Source of the DNA: Gammaproteobacteria bacterium
GTDB taxonomy: Bacteria > Pseudomonadota > Gammaproteobacteria > SZUA-229
Length of the DNA stretch: 11,727 bases
Assembly: GCA_029287815.1 (NCBI GenBank)
Contig: JARFQK010000011.1
Coordinates: forward strand, 1 to 11,727
Direction of reading: 5' to 3'
How positions within the stretch are numbered: the first letter of the stretch is position 1; each line of letters starts with the position of its first letter. Shown piece by piece: positions 1-7,901 of the stretch. Under the pieces are notes generated by a model, which saw only the letters and a program-made list of their open reading frames with translations, was not told the DNA's origin and made no database searches. The translations under genes were made by a program, and so were the position numbers.

Positions 1-750
1 CGCACCGGCATGGCCCATGCGGCGGCCGGTTGGCGCCGATACCCCGGCGATGAAACCGATCACGGGTTTGTTCATGTTCGCACTGGCCCATTCGGCCGCG
101 TCGACTTCCTGAGTGCCGCCGATCTCTCCGATCAGCACCACAGCGTCGGTGTCTGGGTCATCGTTGAAAGCGCTCAGGACATCGACGAAGTTGGCGCCAT
201 TGATCGGGTCGCCGCCGATGCCCACACTGGTGGACTGGCCGTGGCCGAGTGCGGTCATTTGCGCCACAGCCTCGTAGTTCAGTGTGCCTGAGCGCGACAC
301 GACACCGATACGGCCCGGCTGGTAGATGCTGGCTGGCATGATACCGACCTTGCATTCTGACGGCGTAATCACACCAGCGGTGTTCGGGCCGAATATGATC
401 GAATCATGGCCGATAATGTAGCGCTTGACCCGAACCATGTCCTGCACCGGGATGCCATCGGCGATGACGACAATGGTCTTGATGCCGGCTTCGATGGCTT
501 CGAGAATGGCATCCGCAGCGAACTGCGGCGGGACAAAGATCCCTGAGACGTCGGCCCCTGCCTGACTCACTGCATCGCTGACCGTATCGTAAACCGGCCG
601 ATCGAGATGAGTGTTGCCGCCTTTACCCGGCGTCACCCCGGCGACGATATTGGTTCCGTGCTTGATAGCCTCCTGGGCATGAAAAGTGGCGTGCTGGCCG
701 GTGAAGCCCTGGTAGATCACGCGTGAATTCTTATTGATAAATACGCTCAT
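1..750 (-). CDS. mtkB: Malate-CoA ligase alpha subunit (MtkB-like; SucD family), C-terminus cut by window edge
   Basis: Alpha subunit of an ATP-dependent acid-CoA ligase. It binds CoA and carries the histidine that is phosphorylated during catalysis. I translated it by hand: 250 codons are open from ATG (748-750) to base 1, against about 290-300 for the family, so roughly 40-50 residues are missing. Visible landmarks are the CoA-binding Rossmann region with GFTG (15-18) and VTPGKGG (39-45), GPNTAG (121-126), SRSGTL (152-157), GIGGDP (177-182), GEIGG (208-212) and GHAGA (246-250) with phospho-His247, which equals the E. coli SucD histidine. AGGA sits four bases before the start. It follows the beta subunit by 19 bp, so the two are surely cotranscribed. 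DGIPVQDMVRVKRY (98-111) resembles malate thiokinase MtkB, as I recall it, more than E. coli SucD (EGIPTLDMLTVK). The usual Cys of GPNC is Thr124. Membership in the SucD family is certain; malate rather than succinate as substrate is inferred from these motifs and the adjacent malyl-CoA lyase. Confidence 0.9.
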   Translation of the reverse strand, partial: MSVFINKNSRVIYQGFTGQHATFHAQEAIKHGTNIVAGVTPGKGGNTHLDRPVYDTVSDAVSQAGADVSGIFVPPQFAADAILEAIEAGIKTIVVIADGIPVQDMVRVKRYIIGHDSIIFGPNTAGVITPSECKVGIMPASIYQPGRIGVVSRSGTLNYEAVAQMTALGHGQSTSVGIGGDPINGANFVDVLSAFNDDPDTDAVVLIGEIGGTQEVDAAEWASANMNKPVIGFIAGVSAPTGRRMGHAGA

Positions 751-769
751 GGTTTCCTTTGCCTTTTTC

Positions 770-1936
<1,167 letters not shown>

Positions 1937-2173
1937 GGCTTCATTCCAGAGTGAAGATTACTTATTATTTTTTGTTGAATCCTGCATTCCGACAAAAACT
2001 ATAAAATGCGCGCGAGGAGTCCGCGCGGTAGAAATACCCGTAGCGAAAAGGCGCAGCAGGGACAGTTTTTTACTCTTTTGAGGCGCATAGTGGGCGCTAC
2101 GCGACCAAAAAGAACAGAAAAATGGACCGCTGTGGCGTTTTTGCAGTAGGGATGCTTTCTATCGCGCAGGCTC
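1937..2173 (-). other. 237-bp intergenic leader between mcl and mtkA
   Basis: This gap is long for neighbouring genes of one pathway. I see no convincing gene. Read on the minus strand it holds a GC hairpin, CGCGCG (2022-2027) pairing with CGCGCG (2009-2014) around a 7-base loop, followed by ATTTTATAG. After that comes an AT-rich stretch (about 1955-2006) running up to mtkA. The hairpin could be a weak terminator or attenuator, and the AT-rich stretch could hold an internal promoter, but no clear -35/-10 pair is visible. A short open frame crossing this stretch also runs into the end of mcl and looks like chance coding. Confidence 0.4.
2009..2027 (-). terminator. GC-rich hairpin, possible attenuator before mtkA
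   Basis: Six-base-pair all-GC stem (CGCGCG at 2009-2014 and 2022-2027) with a 7-base loop. On the minus strand it is followed by ATTTTATAG. The short stem and imperfect T tract make intrinsic termination uncertain. Its place between mcl and mtkA is the main reason to note it. Confidence 0.25.
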
Positions 2174-3184
2174 CTAGGCAGCAGTGGCCTCGTTGGCCTT
2201 GCTGGTTTCTCTGGGCTTCTCGGCAGCGCTCGCAGCGATCTGGTCGGCTTTGTCGACCAGCACCTGGGCCTGCCGGATCGAGGCCGCATCGATCATTTTG
2301 CCATCGAGTGATACCGCGCCCTTGCCCTCAACCGCGGCCTGTGCCATTGCGTCCAGGATCTGGCGCGCTGTCCGTACATCCTCGGCCGGTGGCGTGAAGA
2401 CCTGGTTGGCCAACGCGATCTGGCTCGGATGGATCGCCCATTTGCCTTCGAAACCGAGCGCGGCATCGGAATTGGCGACCGACAGGTAACCGTCCTTGTC
2501 CTGAATGTCACCGAACGGGCCGTCGATCGGTCGCAGGCCGTAGGCACGGCAGGCAACAACGACGCGTGACATCGCAAAATGCCACTGATCGCCCCAGTGC
2601 ACCTCCCGGTGTCCTTCCTCGTTGGGATGAGCCAGCAGGGTATACGCCGGGTTGGCGCCGCCCATGCTGGTCGTCCGCGCCTGGGTCGAGGCGGCATAGT
2701 CGGCGACGCCGAAATGCAGGGATTCGAGCCGGGCCGGGCAGGCCTGGGCGATGGCCTCGACATTGGCCATACCCATCGCGGTCTCGATCAGGGCCGAGAG
2801 CGCGATGGGTTGCAGTGCTTTGGCCGCCTCGATCTGGCTCAGCAGCAGAGCGACGAATTCGAGTTCAGAAGGTTTGCCGACTTTCGGCACCAGAATGCCG
2901 TCCAGCTTGTCCCCGGCCTGCTCGACGACATCGATGATGTCGCGATAGCAATACTGGGTGTCGAGGCCATTGATGCGCACCGAAACCGAGGTCTTCGACC
3001 AATCCAGATCATTCAGAGCCTCGATCGCGTTCTTTCGCGCCTGTCCCTTGTCGTCCGGGGCTACCGCGTCCTCCAGATCGATAAAGACGCAGTCGGCGCC
3101 AGCGTTCGGGGCTTTTTCGATCATGCGCAGGTTGCTGCCAGGAACAGCCAGTTCGCTTCGGTGAAGTCTATGTTTATTTATCAT
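2174..3184 (-). CDS. mcl: L-malyl-CoA lyase (HpcH/HpaI aldolase / CitE-like superfamily)
   Basis: Mg2+-dependent enzyme that reversibly splits malyl-CoA into acetyl-CoA and glyoxylate; family members may also act on beta-methylmalyl-CoA. It has 336 residues against about 320 for characterised Mcl/MclA enzymes. The match to Methylobacterium MclA, recalled from memory, runs almost end to end: RLHRSELAVPGSN (6-18), IDLEDAVAPDDK (35-46), RINGLDT (70-76), LIPK-type ILVPK (97-101), LIETAMGMANVEAI (132-145), FGVADYAAST (158-167), ACRAYGLRPIDGPFGD (211-226) and GFEGKWAIHPSQI (244-256). By family knowledge Arg70 binds the substrate carboxylate or CoA ester, and Glu134 and Asp162 bind Mg2+; all are present. 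The Ala-rich tail after about residue 317 is an extra. ATG at 3182-3184 has no good ribosome site before it, but the family N-terminus begins only six residues in, so the start is probably right. It is the first gene of the mcl-mtkA-mtkB set. CitE and Ccl-type citramalyl-CoA lyases are less likely. Confidence 0.93.
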   Translation of the reverse strand: MINKHRLHRSELAVPGSNLRMIEKAPNAGADCVFIDLEDAVAPDDKGQARKNAIEALNDLDWSKTSVSVRINGLDTQYCYRDIIDVVEQAGDKLDGILVPKVGKPSELEFVALLLSQIEAAKALQPIALSALIETAMGMANVEAIAQACPARLESLHFGVADYAASTQARTTSMGGANPAYTLLAHPNEEGHREVHWGDQWHFAMSRVVVACRAYGLRPIDGPFGDIQDKDGYLSVANSDAALGFEGKWAIHPSQIALANQVFTPPAEDVRTARQILDAMAQAAVEGKGAVSLDGKMIDAASIRQAQVLVDKADQIAASAAEKPRETSKANEATAA

Positions 3185-3366
3185 TATTAGCTTGGACCCG
3201 TAGGTGAGTTGGTTTCCGAGGTGCGTACAAATAGCAGACTATCAGCCGAGACGCAAATCGAACCATCCAACATCGGTTATATTTGGATATAATCGCGGTT
3301 CTGTGGTCAAATGCGCGCTGTCTTTTCAATCTCGAACAACAACTATTTCCAGAGGAACTTTTTATC
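3185..3366. promoter_or_regulatory. Divergent intergenic region between mcl and the outer-membrane barrel gene
   Basis: These 182 bp separate two genes transcribed away from each other, so promoters for both should lie here. The clearest element is an inverted repeat, TTATAT (3277-3282) and ATATAA (3287-3292), around TTGG. On the plus strand it contains a perfect TATAAT (3288-3293), a candidate -10 box about 75 bases before the plus-strand start codon. I found no good -35 at 16-18 bp. On the minus strand TATAAC (3276-3281) could be a -10 for mcl. The palindrome may be an operator overlapping both promoters; this is only suggested by its position. Confidence 0.4.
3288..3293 (+). promoter_or_regulatory. 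Candidate -10 box (TATAAT) for the outer-membrane barrel gene
   Basis: Perfect sigma-70 consensus hexamer on the coding strand, about 75 bases before the chosen ATG and inside a 6-bp inverted repeat. The -35 region is poor, so activator help or a chance match are both possible. Confidence 0.35.
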
Positions 3367-3873
3367 ATGAAGCGTGGGATCGTATTCTCATTACTGATGC
3401 TGTTTTCTTCAACGGCCATGTCAGCCGAAAGTCGCAGCATTACTATACAAGCCAGCAGCTTTTATCTCGGCGGTGGCGTAGGTTTCAATACACTTTCAGG
3501 TGGGAGTGGCAACGGCATCCAGATCCTTGGCGGATATAAGTTTGATTTCCTGCTCAACGGCGATATTTCGACCGCGATCGAGCTGGGTTACATGGACTCC
3601 GGGTCTTTTAGCGCCAAGGTGTTCGACCCTGACGCAGGCGGTACGATCAGCCAGGAGGCAAAAGGTGTCTGGCTGAACGTTGTTGAAACATTCCCGATCG
3701 GCAACAAGGTCGAAGGCCTGGCGCGACTCGGCTTTGACTTCGGCGACGACGACGGTCTGATGGTCGGTGCGGGCATGGGTTACAACTTCAACCCTAGCTG
3801 GTTGCTGCGGTCGGAGTATGTGATCCGTGATCATATCAACAGTTTCCAGTTCAACCTGCTCTACAATTTCTGA
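3367..3873 (+). CDS. Small outer-membrane beta-barrel protein (OmpW/OmpA-barrel-like, uncharacterised)
   Basis: Predicted outer-membrane protein of 168 residues, probably an eight-stranded barrel; no specific function is recognised. Residues 1-20 form a signal peptide with a basic start, a hydrophobic core and the cut site AMSA before Glu21. The rest alternates polar and hydrophobic residues in barrel-like strands rich in Gly and aromatics (YLGGGVGF 33-40, ILGGYKFDFL 53-62, ALIELGY-like 70-75, GLARLGFDFG 117-126, VGAGMGYNFN 133-142). It ends in Phe168 (LLYNF), the usual C-terminal signal for the Bam assembly machine. The ATG at 3367 is chosen because AGAGGAAC precedes it and a signal peptide follows at once. 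An in-frame ATG at 3283 would add 28 unsuitable residues and overlaps the candidate promoter. It is the only gene on the plus strand here. Its neighbours do not reveal a role, and it ends in a convergent gap with fadD. Confidence 0.85.
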   Translation: MKRGIVFSLLMLFSSTAMSAESRSITIQASSFYLGGGVGFNTLSGGSGNGIQILGGYKFDFLLNGDISTAIELGYMDSGSFSAKVFDPDAGGTISQEAKGVWLNVVETFPIGNKVEGLARLGFDFGDDDGLMVGAGMGYNFNPSWLLRSEYVIRDHINSFQFNLLYNF

Positions 3874-3926
3874 TCTGGCGACAGAACCACATTGCAAAGG
3901 GCGGTGCATCCGCCTGGCATAATGTT

Positions 3927-3993
3927 GTAGGAGCGGCTTGAGCCGCGAACGAGTTGCAGATCGCGAGCAATTCGCGGCTCAAGCCGCTCCTAC
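3927..3993. repeat. REP-type paired palindrome, unit 1 (BIME-like)
   Basis: A perfect 23-bp inverted repeat, arms 3927-3949 and 3971-3993, around a 21-base spacer. Each arm starts with GTAG and contains its own hairpin, GCGGCT-TG-AGCCGC, the layout of GTAG-headed REP elements mobilised by RAYT (REP-associated tyrosine) transposases. It sits between the convergent stop codons of the barrel gene and fadD, where such elements often lie and may end or protect transcripts from both sides. No RAYT gene is in the window. A related copy with a different stem sequence lies at 5961-6017. Confidence 0.85.
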
Positions 3994-4006
3994 CCCAGAC
4001 CGCGAG

Positions 4007-5677
4007 CTAGTGCACATATTTTTCTCGCAGCTCGCGTCGTAGTATCTTGCCGACATTGGTTTTTGGAAGCTGATCCGCGAAGAAAACGTGCCTGGGTCGC
4101 TTGTATGCGGTCAAGTCCTGCTTGCAGTATTCGATCAGGGCCTCCTCGGTTAAGGATGGGTCGCTTTTAATAACCACAGCGACCACAGCTTCACCGCTCT
4201 TCTCATCAGGCACGCCAATGACGCCGACTTCGAGTACGCCGGGGTGGCGAGCGATCACATCTTCGATTTCGCTCGGGTAGACGTTGAAACCCGAGACGAG
4301 AATCATGTCTTTCTTGCGGTCGACGATTTGTACAAAGCCCTGTTCGTCCATGAAGCCGATATCGCCGGTGTGCAACCAGCCATCGCTACTGAGGACTTCA
4401 GATGTCTCTCGCGGGCGCTGCCAGTAGCCGCGCATGACCTGGGGGCCGCGTATGCAGATTTCCCCGGTCTCACCGATGGGTAGTTCATTCCAGGCATCAT
4501 CCTGGATCGAACAGTCGGTGGACGATATGGGCAAGCCGATCTTGCCGTTGAAATCACTCAGGTCGAGTGGGTTGATGCAGGCAGCCGGCGATGTTTCCGT
4601 CAGGCCATAGGCCTCGATCAACGGGACGCCAGTCACATTCTTCCAGTGTTCGGCGACCGCACGTTGTACCGCCATGCCTCCGCCCAGCGTCAGCTTCAGC
4701 GGTGAAAAATCGATATCCTTGAAACCCGGTGTATTCAGCAGACCGTTGAACAACGTATTGACGCCGGTCATCGCAGTGAACCTGACGCCCTTCAGTTCCT
4801 TGACAAAATTCTTCATGTCACGGGGGTTCGTGATCAGGTATACCAGTGCGCCAAGTTTCATGAACACCAGGCAATTCGCTGTCAAAGAAAAGATATGGTA
4901 CAAGGGCAGTGCGGTGATGATGGTTTCCTCGCCTTCCTCGAAAACCGGACGGATCCATGCCGATGCTTGCTGCATGTTGGCTACCATGTTCTGGTTGGTC
5001 AGCATCGCGCCTTTCGCAATGCCCGTGGTGCCGCCGGTGTACTGCAGGAAAGCGACGTCGTCATGATTGGTTGGCACGGTTTCGAAGCGGTGCTGCAGAC
5101 CCAGTTTCAGTGCCTTCTTGAACGGGACAGCGCCGGGCAGGTTGTAAGCGGGTACCAGTTTTTTTACGTACTTGACGACAAAATTGACGATTGCTGATTT
5201 CGGAAACGGCAGCATGTCGCCCATGCGGGTGACGATCACATGTTTGATCGGCGTTTCATCGATGACTTCCTCCAGCACGTGACAGAAGTTTTCCACGATG
5301 ATAATGGCCTCGGCACCGGAATCGCACATCTGGTGCTTCAACTCCCTGGATGTGTACAGCGGGTTGGTGTTGACCACGACCATGCCGGCACGCAGAATGC
5401 TGAAGATCGCGATCGGATTCTGCAGTAGATTGGGCATCATTACCGCCACCTTGGTGCCCTTGGCAAGGGCCAGCTCGTTCTTCAGATAGGCGCCGAGCTT
5501 TGAGGTGTACTGTTTCGCTTCCTTGTAGCTGATGGTTTTGCCGAAGTTGGAGTAGGCGGGCAGATCGGCAAATTTAACAACGCACTGATCAAAAATGTCT
5601 GCAACCGATGCGTATTCGTCGATCGAGATTTCGGCGGGGACACCCTCGGGATAATTGTTTAACCATGGTTTCGACAT
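4007..5677 (-). CDS. fadD: Long-chain fatty acid-CoA ligase
   Basis: Activates fatty acids with ATP to acyl-AMP and then acyl-CoA, at the inner face of the cytoplasmic membrane, feeding beta-oxidation or lipid synthesis. It has 556 residues, close to E. coli FadD (561). Landmarks of the AMP-forming (ANL) family are the P-loop YTGGTTGIAKG (213-223), LPLYHIFSLT (257-266), the adenine-binding YGLTETSP (357-364), the FACS signature from DGWLHTGDIGF (432-442) through IVDRKKD (451-457), the hinge around Asp453-Lys456, and catalytic Lys544 in the C-terminal GKILRREL (543-550). The N-terminus (PWLNNYPEGVPAEI) is typical of gammaproteobacterial FadD, so ATG at 5675-5677 is well supported, with GGAG seven bases before it. 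It is separated by about 500 bp of repeat-bearing DNA from the TRAP operon upstream, so it likely has its own promoter. I saw no clear FadR or PsrA operator. Chain-length preference cannot be read from sequence. Confidence 0.95.
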   Translation of the reverse strand: MSKPWLNNYPEGVPAEISIDEYASVADIFDQCVVKFADLPAYSNFGKTISYKEAKQYTSKLGAYLKNELALAKGTKVAVMMPNLLQNPIAIFSILRAGMVVVNTNPLYTSRELKHQMCDSGAEAIIIVENFCHVLEEVIDETPIKHVIVTRMGDMLPFPKSAIVNFVVKYVKKLVPAYNLPGAVPFKKALKLGLQHRFETVPTNHDDVAFLQYTGGTTGIAKGAMLTNQNMVANMQQASAWIRPVFEEGEETIITALPLYHIFSLTANCLVFMKLGALVYLITNPRDMKNFVKELKGVRFTAMTGVNTLFNGLLNTPGFKDIDFSPLKLTLGGGMAVQRAVAEHWKNVTGVPLIEAYGLTETSPAACINPLDLSDFNGKIGLPISSTDCSIQDDAWNELPIGETGEICIRGPQVMRGYWQRPRETSEVLSSDGWLHTGDIGFMDEQGFVQIVDRKKDMILVSGFNVYPSEIEDVIARHPGVLEVGVIGVPDEKSGEAVVAVVIKSDPSLTEEALIEYCKQDLTAYKRPRHVFFADQLPKTNVGKILRRELREKYVH

Positions 5678-5960
5678 AGCGATACTCCATTTGCTGCGGG
5701 GCTAGAGCTCACAAAAGAATAGCTCCATGTAATTTCGATTGCACGAATTTATGATTCAAGCTTGATCGCGCGATTGTTTCCAAGCCGTGCCCGCGCCGAA
5801 TGGAGCTAGCGTGACTACCACCAAAGCTAAGCCCGCAACTCTATTTGGTACATACTTCGTTGATCGACGCCGGGCGCCGGCCTGGCTCGTTTGTACAGCG
5901 GCTCAGCCTCGTCTGAAGAGCTTTGCTCACCGCTGAGTCGCAGACAATGCGTAATGTTTC

Positions 5961-6017
5961 GGTAGGAGCGACTTCAGTCGCGAATTGCAGATGTTCGCGA
6001 CTGAAGTCGCTCCTACC
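5961..6017. repeat. REP-type paired palindrome, unit 2
   Basis: A perfect 24-bp inverted repeat, arms 5961-5984 and 5994-6017, around a 9-base spacer. Each arm has the GTAG head and an inner hairpin, GCGACT-TC-AGTCGC. Compared with unit 1 the arms share GTAGGAGCG and CGCGAA, but the stem bases differ in pairs, so the fold is kept. Both spacers contain TTGCAGAT. The unit lies in the gap after dctM. Confidence 0.85.
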
Positions 6018-6033
6018 GGTCAACCCGATGAAC

Positions 6034-6095
6034 CTTTGCGGCCTTTGCGGTGCATCAACAATAGCCCTTCTCTGTGTCTCCGCGCCTCTGCGGTT
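6034..6095. repeat. Degenerate CGCAGAGG-type repeat stretch
   Basis: On the plus strand this reads as decayed copies of a CTCTGCGGC-like unit: CTTTGCGGCCTTTGCGG (6034-6050) and, after 18 bases, TCTGTGTCTCCGCGCC followed by TCTGCGG (6069-6092). It resembles the cleaner array at 11251-11401 and belongs to a class of intergenic repeats widespread in bacterial genomes whose origin is not settled. Confidence 0.5.
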
Positions 6096-6172
6096 CATCA
6101 CGAATTGGATTGTGAGCAAGGGCACATTCATTAGTGACCATGCGCAGCAATCATGTCCTGATGCCCACGGCT

Positions 6173-7438
6173 TCATTCGTTGCGCCACCACAAAGAAAGC
6201 TCAGGGATGTACGTGACCATCATCAACCAGATCAACATCAGCAACAGAAAGGGTAGTGTAGCTTTGAACAGCGTAACGATCGGTTTGCCGAAGCGTTGGC
6301 TGGCGATGAACAGATTGATGCCCACGGGCGGTGTCGAATAGCCTATTTCCAGGTTGGCAAGAAAGATCACGCCGAGATGCACCGGGTCAACGCCATAGCG
6401 CGAGGCCAGGGGCAGGATCAATGGTACGACAACGATGATCGCAGAGAAGATGTCCATCATCGCGCCGACGACGAGCAGGAACAGGTTCAGTAACAGCAGA
6501 AATTCCAGCGGGCTGGTAATGTGCTCTTCGAGCAGGTCCAGCATCTGCATCGGCAACTGCGCGTCGATCATCAAATTCGTCAGGCCGAGCGCAACCAGCA
6601 GGATCGCCAACAGGCTGCCGAACAGGACGCTGCTCTCCACCAGCAGGCCGAAAAATTCGGTTTTCAGGTTGATCTTCTTGTGCACGAGCACTTCGACAAA
6701 GATCACATAGGCAGCGGTGGCGGCCGCAGCCTCCATGATCGACACGAAGCCACCGAAGATGCCTACGACGATACCAATCGGTAAAAAAATGTCCCAAAGC
6801 GCCACACGAGTCGTCGACATCAGCGTATTGAGATCGAACTCGTGCTTGATCACATGACGTTGTTGTCCATGAATCATGCTGTAGATTGCGAGAAGGATCA
6901 TCAATAGTGCCCCGGGTACGATCCCGGACAGAAACATCTGTTCGATGTTGACGCCGGCGACGATGCCGTAGATCAGTATTGCCAGGCTGGGAGGGAACAG
7001 CAGACCCAGCGAACCGGATGTCGTGAGCAGCCCCAGGGAGAATTTTTCCCGGTAGCCTTCGCCCACCAAAATTGGATACAACAGCCCGCCGAGGGCGAGA
7101 ATAGTGACACCGGATGCGCCGGAGTAGGAGGTGAAGAAAGCACAGGCGCCGATCGTCACGATCGCGAGTCCGCCCGGCATCCAGCCCAGTGCAGCCCGGT
7201 AAAAATTCACCAGTCTTTCAGGAGCGCCGCCACTGGACATCAGTACGCCGGCAAACGTGAACAGCGGTATCGCGATCATATTTGGCGATGTCGCCAGCCG
7301 GTTCATTTCGATGATCAGGATATCGGGGCTGATGTCGGCTGCATGGCTCGCCAGCAGGCCGCCGGCGCCGAGCACTACGAAAAGCGGCACGCCAACCAGC
7401 GCGAGGATCACCAGTAGCAGCGCGGCAACACCAATCAT
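6173..7438 (-). CDS. dctM: TRAP transporter large permease, DctM/TatM
   Basis: Main transmembrane subunit of a tripartite ATP-independent periplasmic (TRAP) transporter; it couples Na+ or H+ flow to import of the ligand brought by the binding protein. It has 421 residues, usual for DctM, with about a dozen hydrophobic segments along its whole length. Family landmarks are the first-half loop FFTSYSGASGVTILALG (101-117), LFPPSLAILIYG (147-158), the second-half MMDIFSAIIVVVPLILP (327-343) and YSTPPVGINLFIAS (367-380). The ATG abuts the dctQ stop codon directly (TAAATG), so translation is almost surely coupled. It is the last gene of the transporter operon and is followed by REP-type and other repeats. 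Motifs in the permease do not fix the substrate. Confidence 0.95.
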   Translation of the reverse strand: MIGVAALLLVILALVGVPLFVVLGAGGLLASHAADISPDILIIEMNRLATSPNMIAIPLFTFAGVLMSSGGAPERLVNFYRAALGWMPGGLAIVTIGACAFFTSYSGASGVTILALGGLLYPILVGEGYREKFSLGLLTTSGSLGLLFPPSLAILIYGIVAGVNIEQMFLSGIVPGALLMILLAIYSMIHGQQRHVIKHEFDLNTLMSTTRVALWDIFLPIGIVVGIFGGFVSIMEAAAATAAYVIFVEVLVHKKINLKTEFFGLLVESSVLFGSLLAILLVALGLTNLMIDAQLPMQMLDLLEEHITSPLEFLLLLNLFLLVVGAMMDIFSAIIVVVPLILPLASRYGVDPVHLGVIFLANLEIGYSTPPVGINLFIASQRFGKPIVTLFKATLPFLLLMLIWLMMVTYIPELSLWWRNE

Positions 7439-7897
7439 TTAATCTTTCTTGTGAAAACAGGTGAGCAGGAAGTGGAGCCCGAGCAAGCCAAATCCCAACG
7501 GGTAGATCAGCGTGAAGGGTAGTGTCCAGCGTTCATTGGCGGGGATATACTCCCACTCATCGGTAACGAAGATACTGGCGTAGTAGCTCAACAACGCACA
7601 GATCAGCGCCGAGAACAATGCCAGTGGACATCGCAGCCGCCGCAACAGCCGTTTGCTCATGAATGTGGTCAGGGCATCGACCTTGATGTGCCGGAGCTTG
7701 GCAGTGGCTATCACCGCACCCATCGACCCGCATATGACCAGCAGATACCGGTTGATGACTTCAATTTCCGGGAAGCCAAAATCGAAGATGTTGCGGCTGA
7801 AGATCTGCACCAGAGACAATAGAAGCAGCAGCAGTAGGCTCGACGCGGCAATGAAGCTTTCGGCTTTTACCAGTCCGTTTTCGATCTTCTCGATCAC
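7439..7897 (-). CDS. dctQ: TRAP transporter small permease, DctQ/TatQ
   Basis: Small membrane subunit that pairs with DctM and helps dock the periplasmic binding protein. With the GTG at 7895-7897 it has 152 residues and four predicted membrane helices (about 15-32, 48-68, 91-110 and 128-147), the DctQ layout. HIKVDAL (70-76) is the family motif. I chose GTG because it lies four bases after the stop of dctP and begins at the usual amphipathic DctQ N-terminus (IEKIENGLVKAESF). A longer open frame back to 8062 would overlap the binding-protein gene by more than 150 bp with an arginine-rich sequence unlike DctQ. No strong ribosome site precedes the GTG, so translation probably depends on the upstream gene. 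It ends in TAA joined directly to the ATG of dctM. Confidence 0.88.
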   Translation of the reverse strand: MIEKIENGLVKAESFIAASSLLLLLLLSLVQIFSRNIFDFGFPEIEVINRYLLVICGSMGAVIATAKLRHIKVDALTTFMSKRLLRRLRCPLALFSALICALLSYYASIFVTDEWEYIPANERWTLPFTLIYPLGFGLLGLHFLLTCFHKKD

Positions 7898-7901
7898 GGT
7901 C

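Larger units (their letters stand above)
5678..6172. other. 495-bp non-coding region between dctM and fadD
   Basis: I see no supported gene here. The part next to fadD (5678-5880) should carry its promoter. It contains a small inverted repeat, GAGCT (5705-5709) and AGCTC (5721-5725), and a 10-bp palindrome, ATCGCGCGAT (5765-5774); either might be an operator, but neither matches a site I know. The part next to dctM holds the second REP-type palindrome (5961-6017), followed 16 bases later by degenerate CGCAGAGG-type repeats (6034-6095). An open frame on the minus strand across 5841-6191 is made of these repeats and is not treated as a gene. Confidence 0.6.

Noticed and set aside
1999..2289. 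Minus-strand 96-codon frame crossing the end of mcl and the leader
   Set aside because: It overlaps mcl by about 115 bp in another frame, is Arg/Pro-rich and has no visible ribosome site. The leader part may be a repeat, but coding is not supported.
2174..3184. Citrate lyase beta subunit (CitE) as identity of the lyase
   Set aside because: The CitE superfamily match is real, but the detailed motifs fit malyl-CoA lyase and no citD, citF or citC is nearby.
2579..3190. Plus-strand open frame of 203 codons opposite mcl
   Set aside because: It is antisense to a malyl-CoA lyase that matches its family end to end.
3283..3366. Upstream in-frame ATG extending the barrel protein by 28 residues
   Set aside because: The extension would hide the signal peptide, lacks a ribosome site and overlaps the candidate promoter.
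5705..5774. FadR or PsrA operator upstream of fadD
   Set aside because: The small palindromes present do not match the operator sequences I know for either regulator.
5841..6191. Minus-strand 116-codon frame between fadD and dctM
   Set aside because: It is built from the REP-type palindrome and CGCAGAGG-type repeats, and such translations recur wherever these repeats occur.
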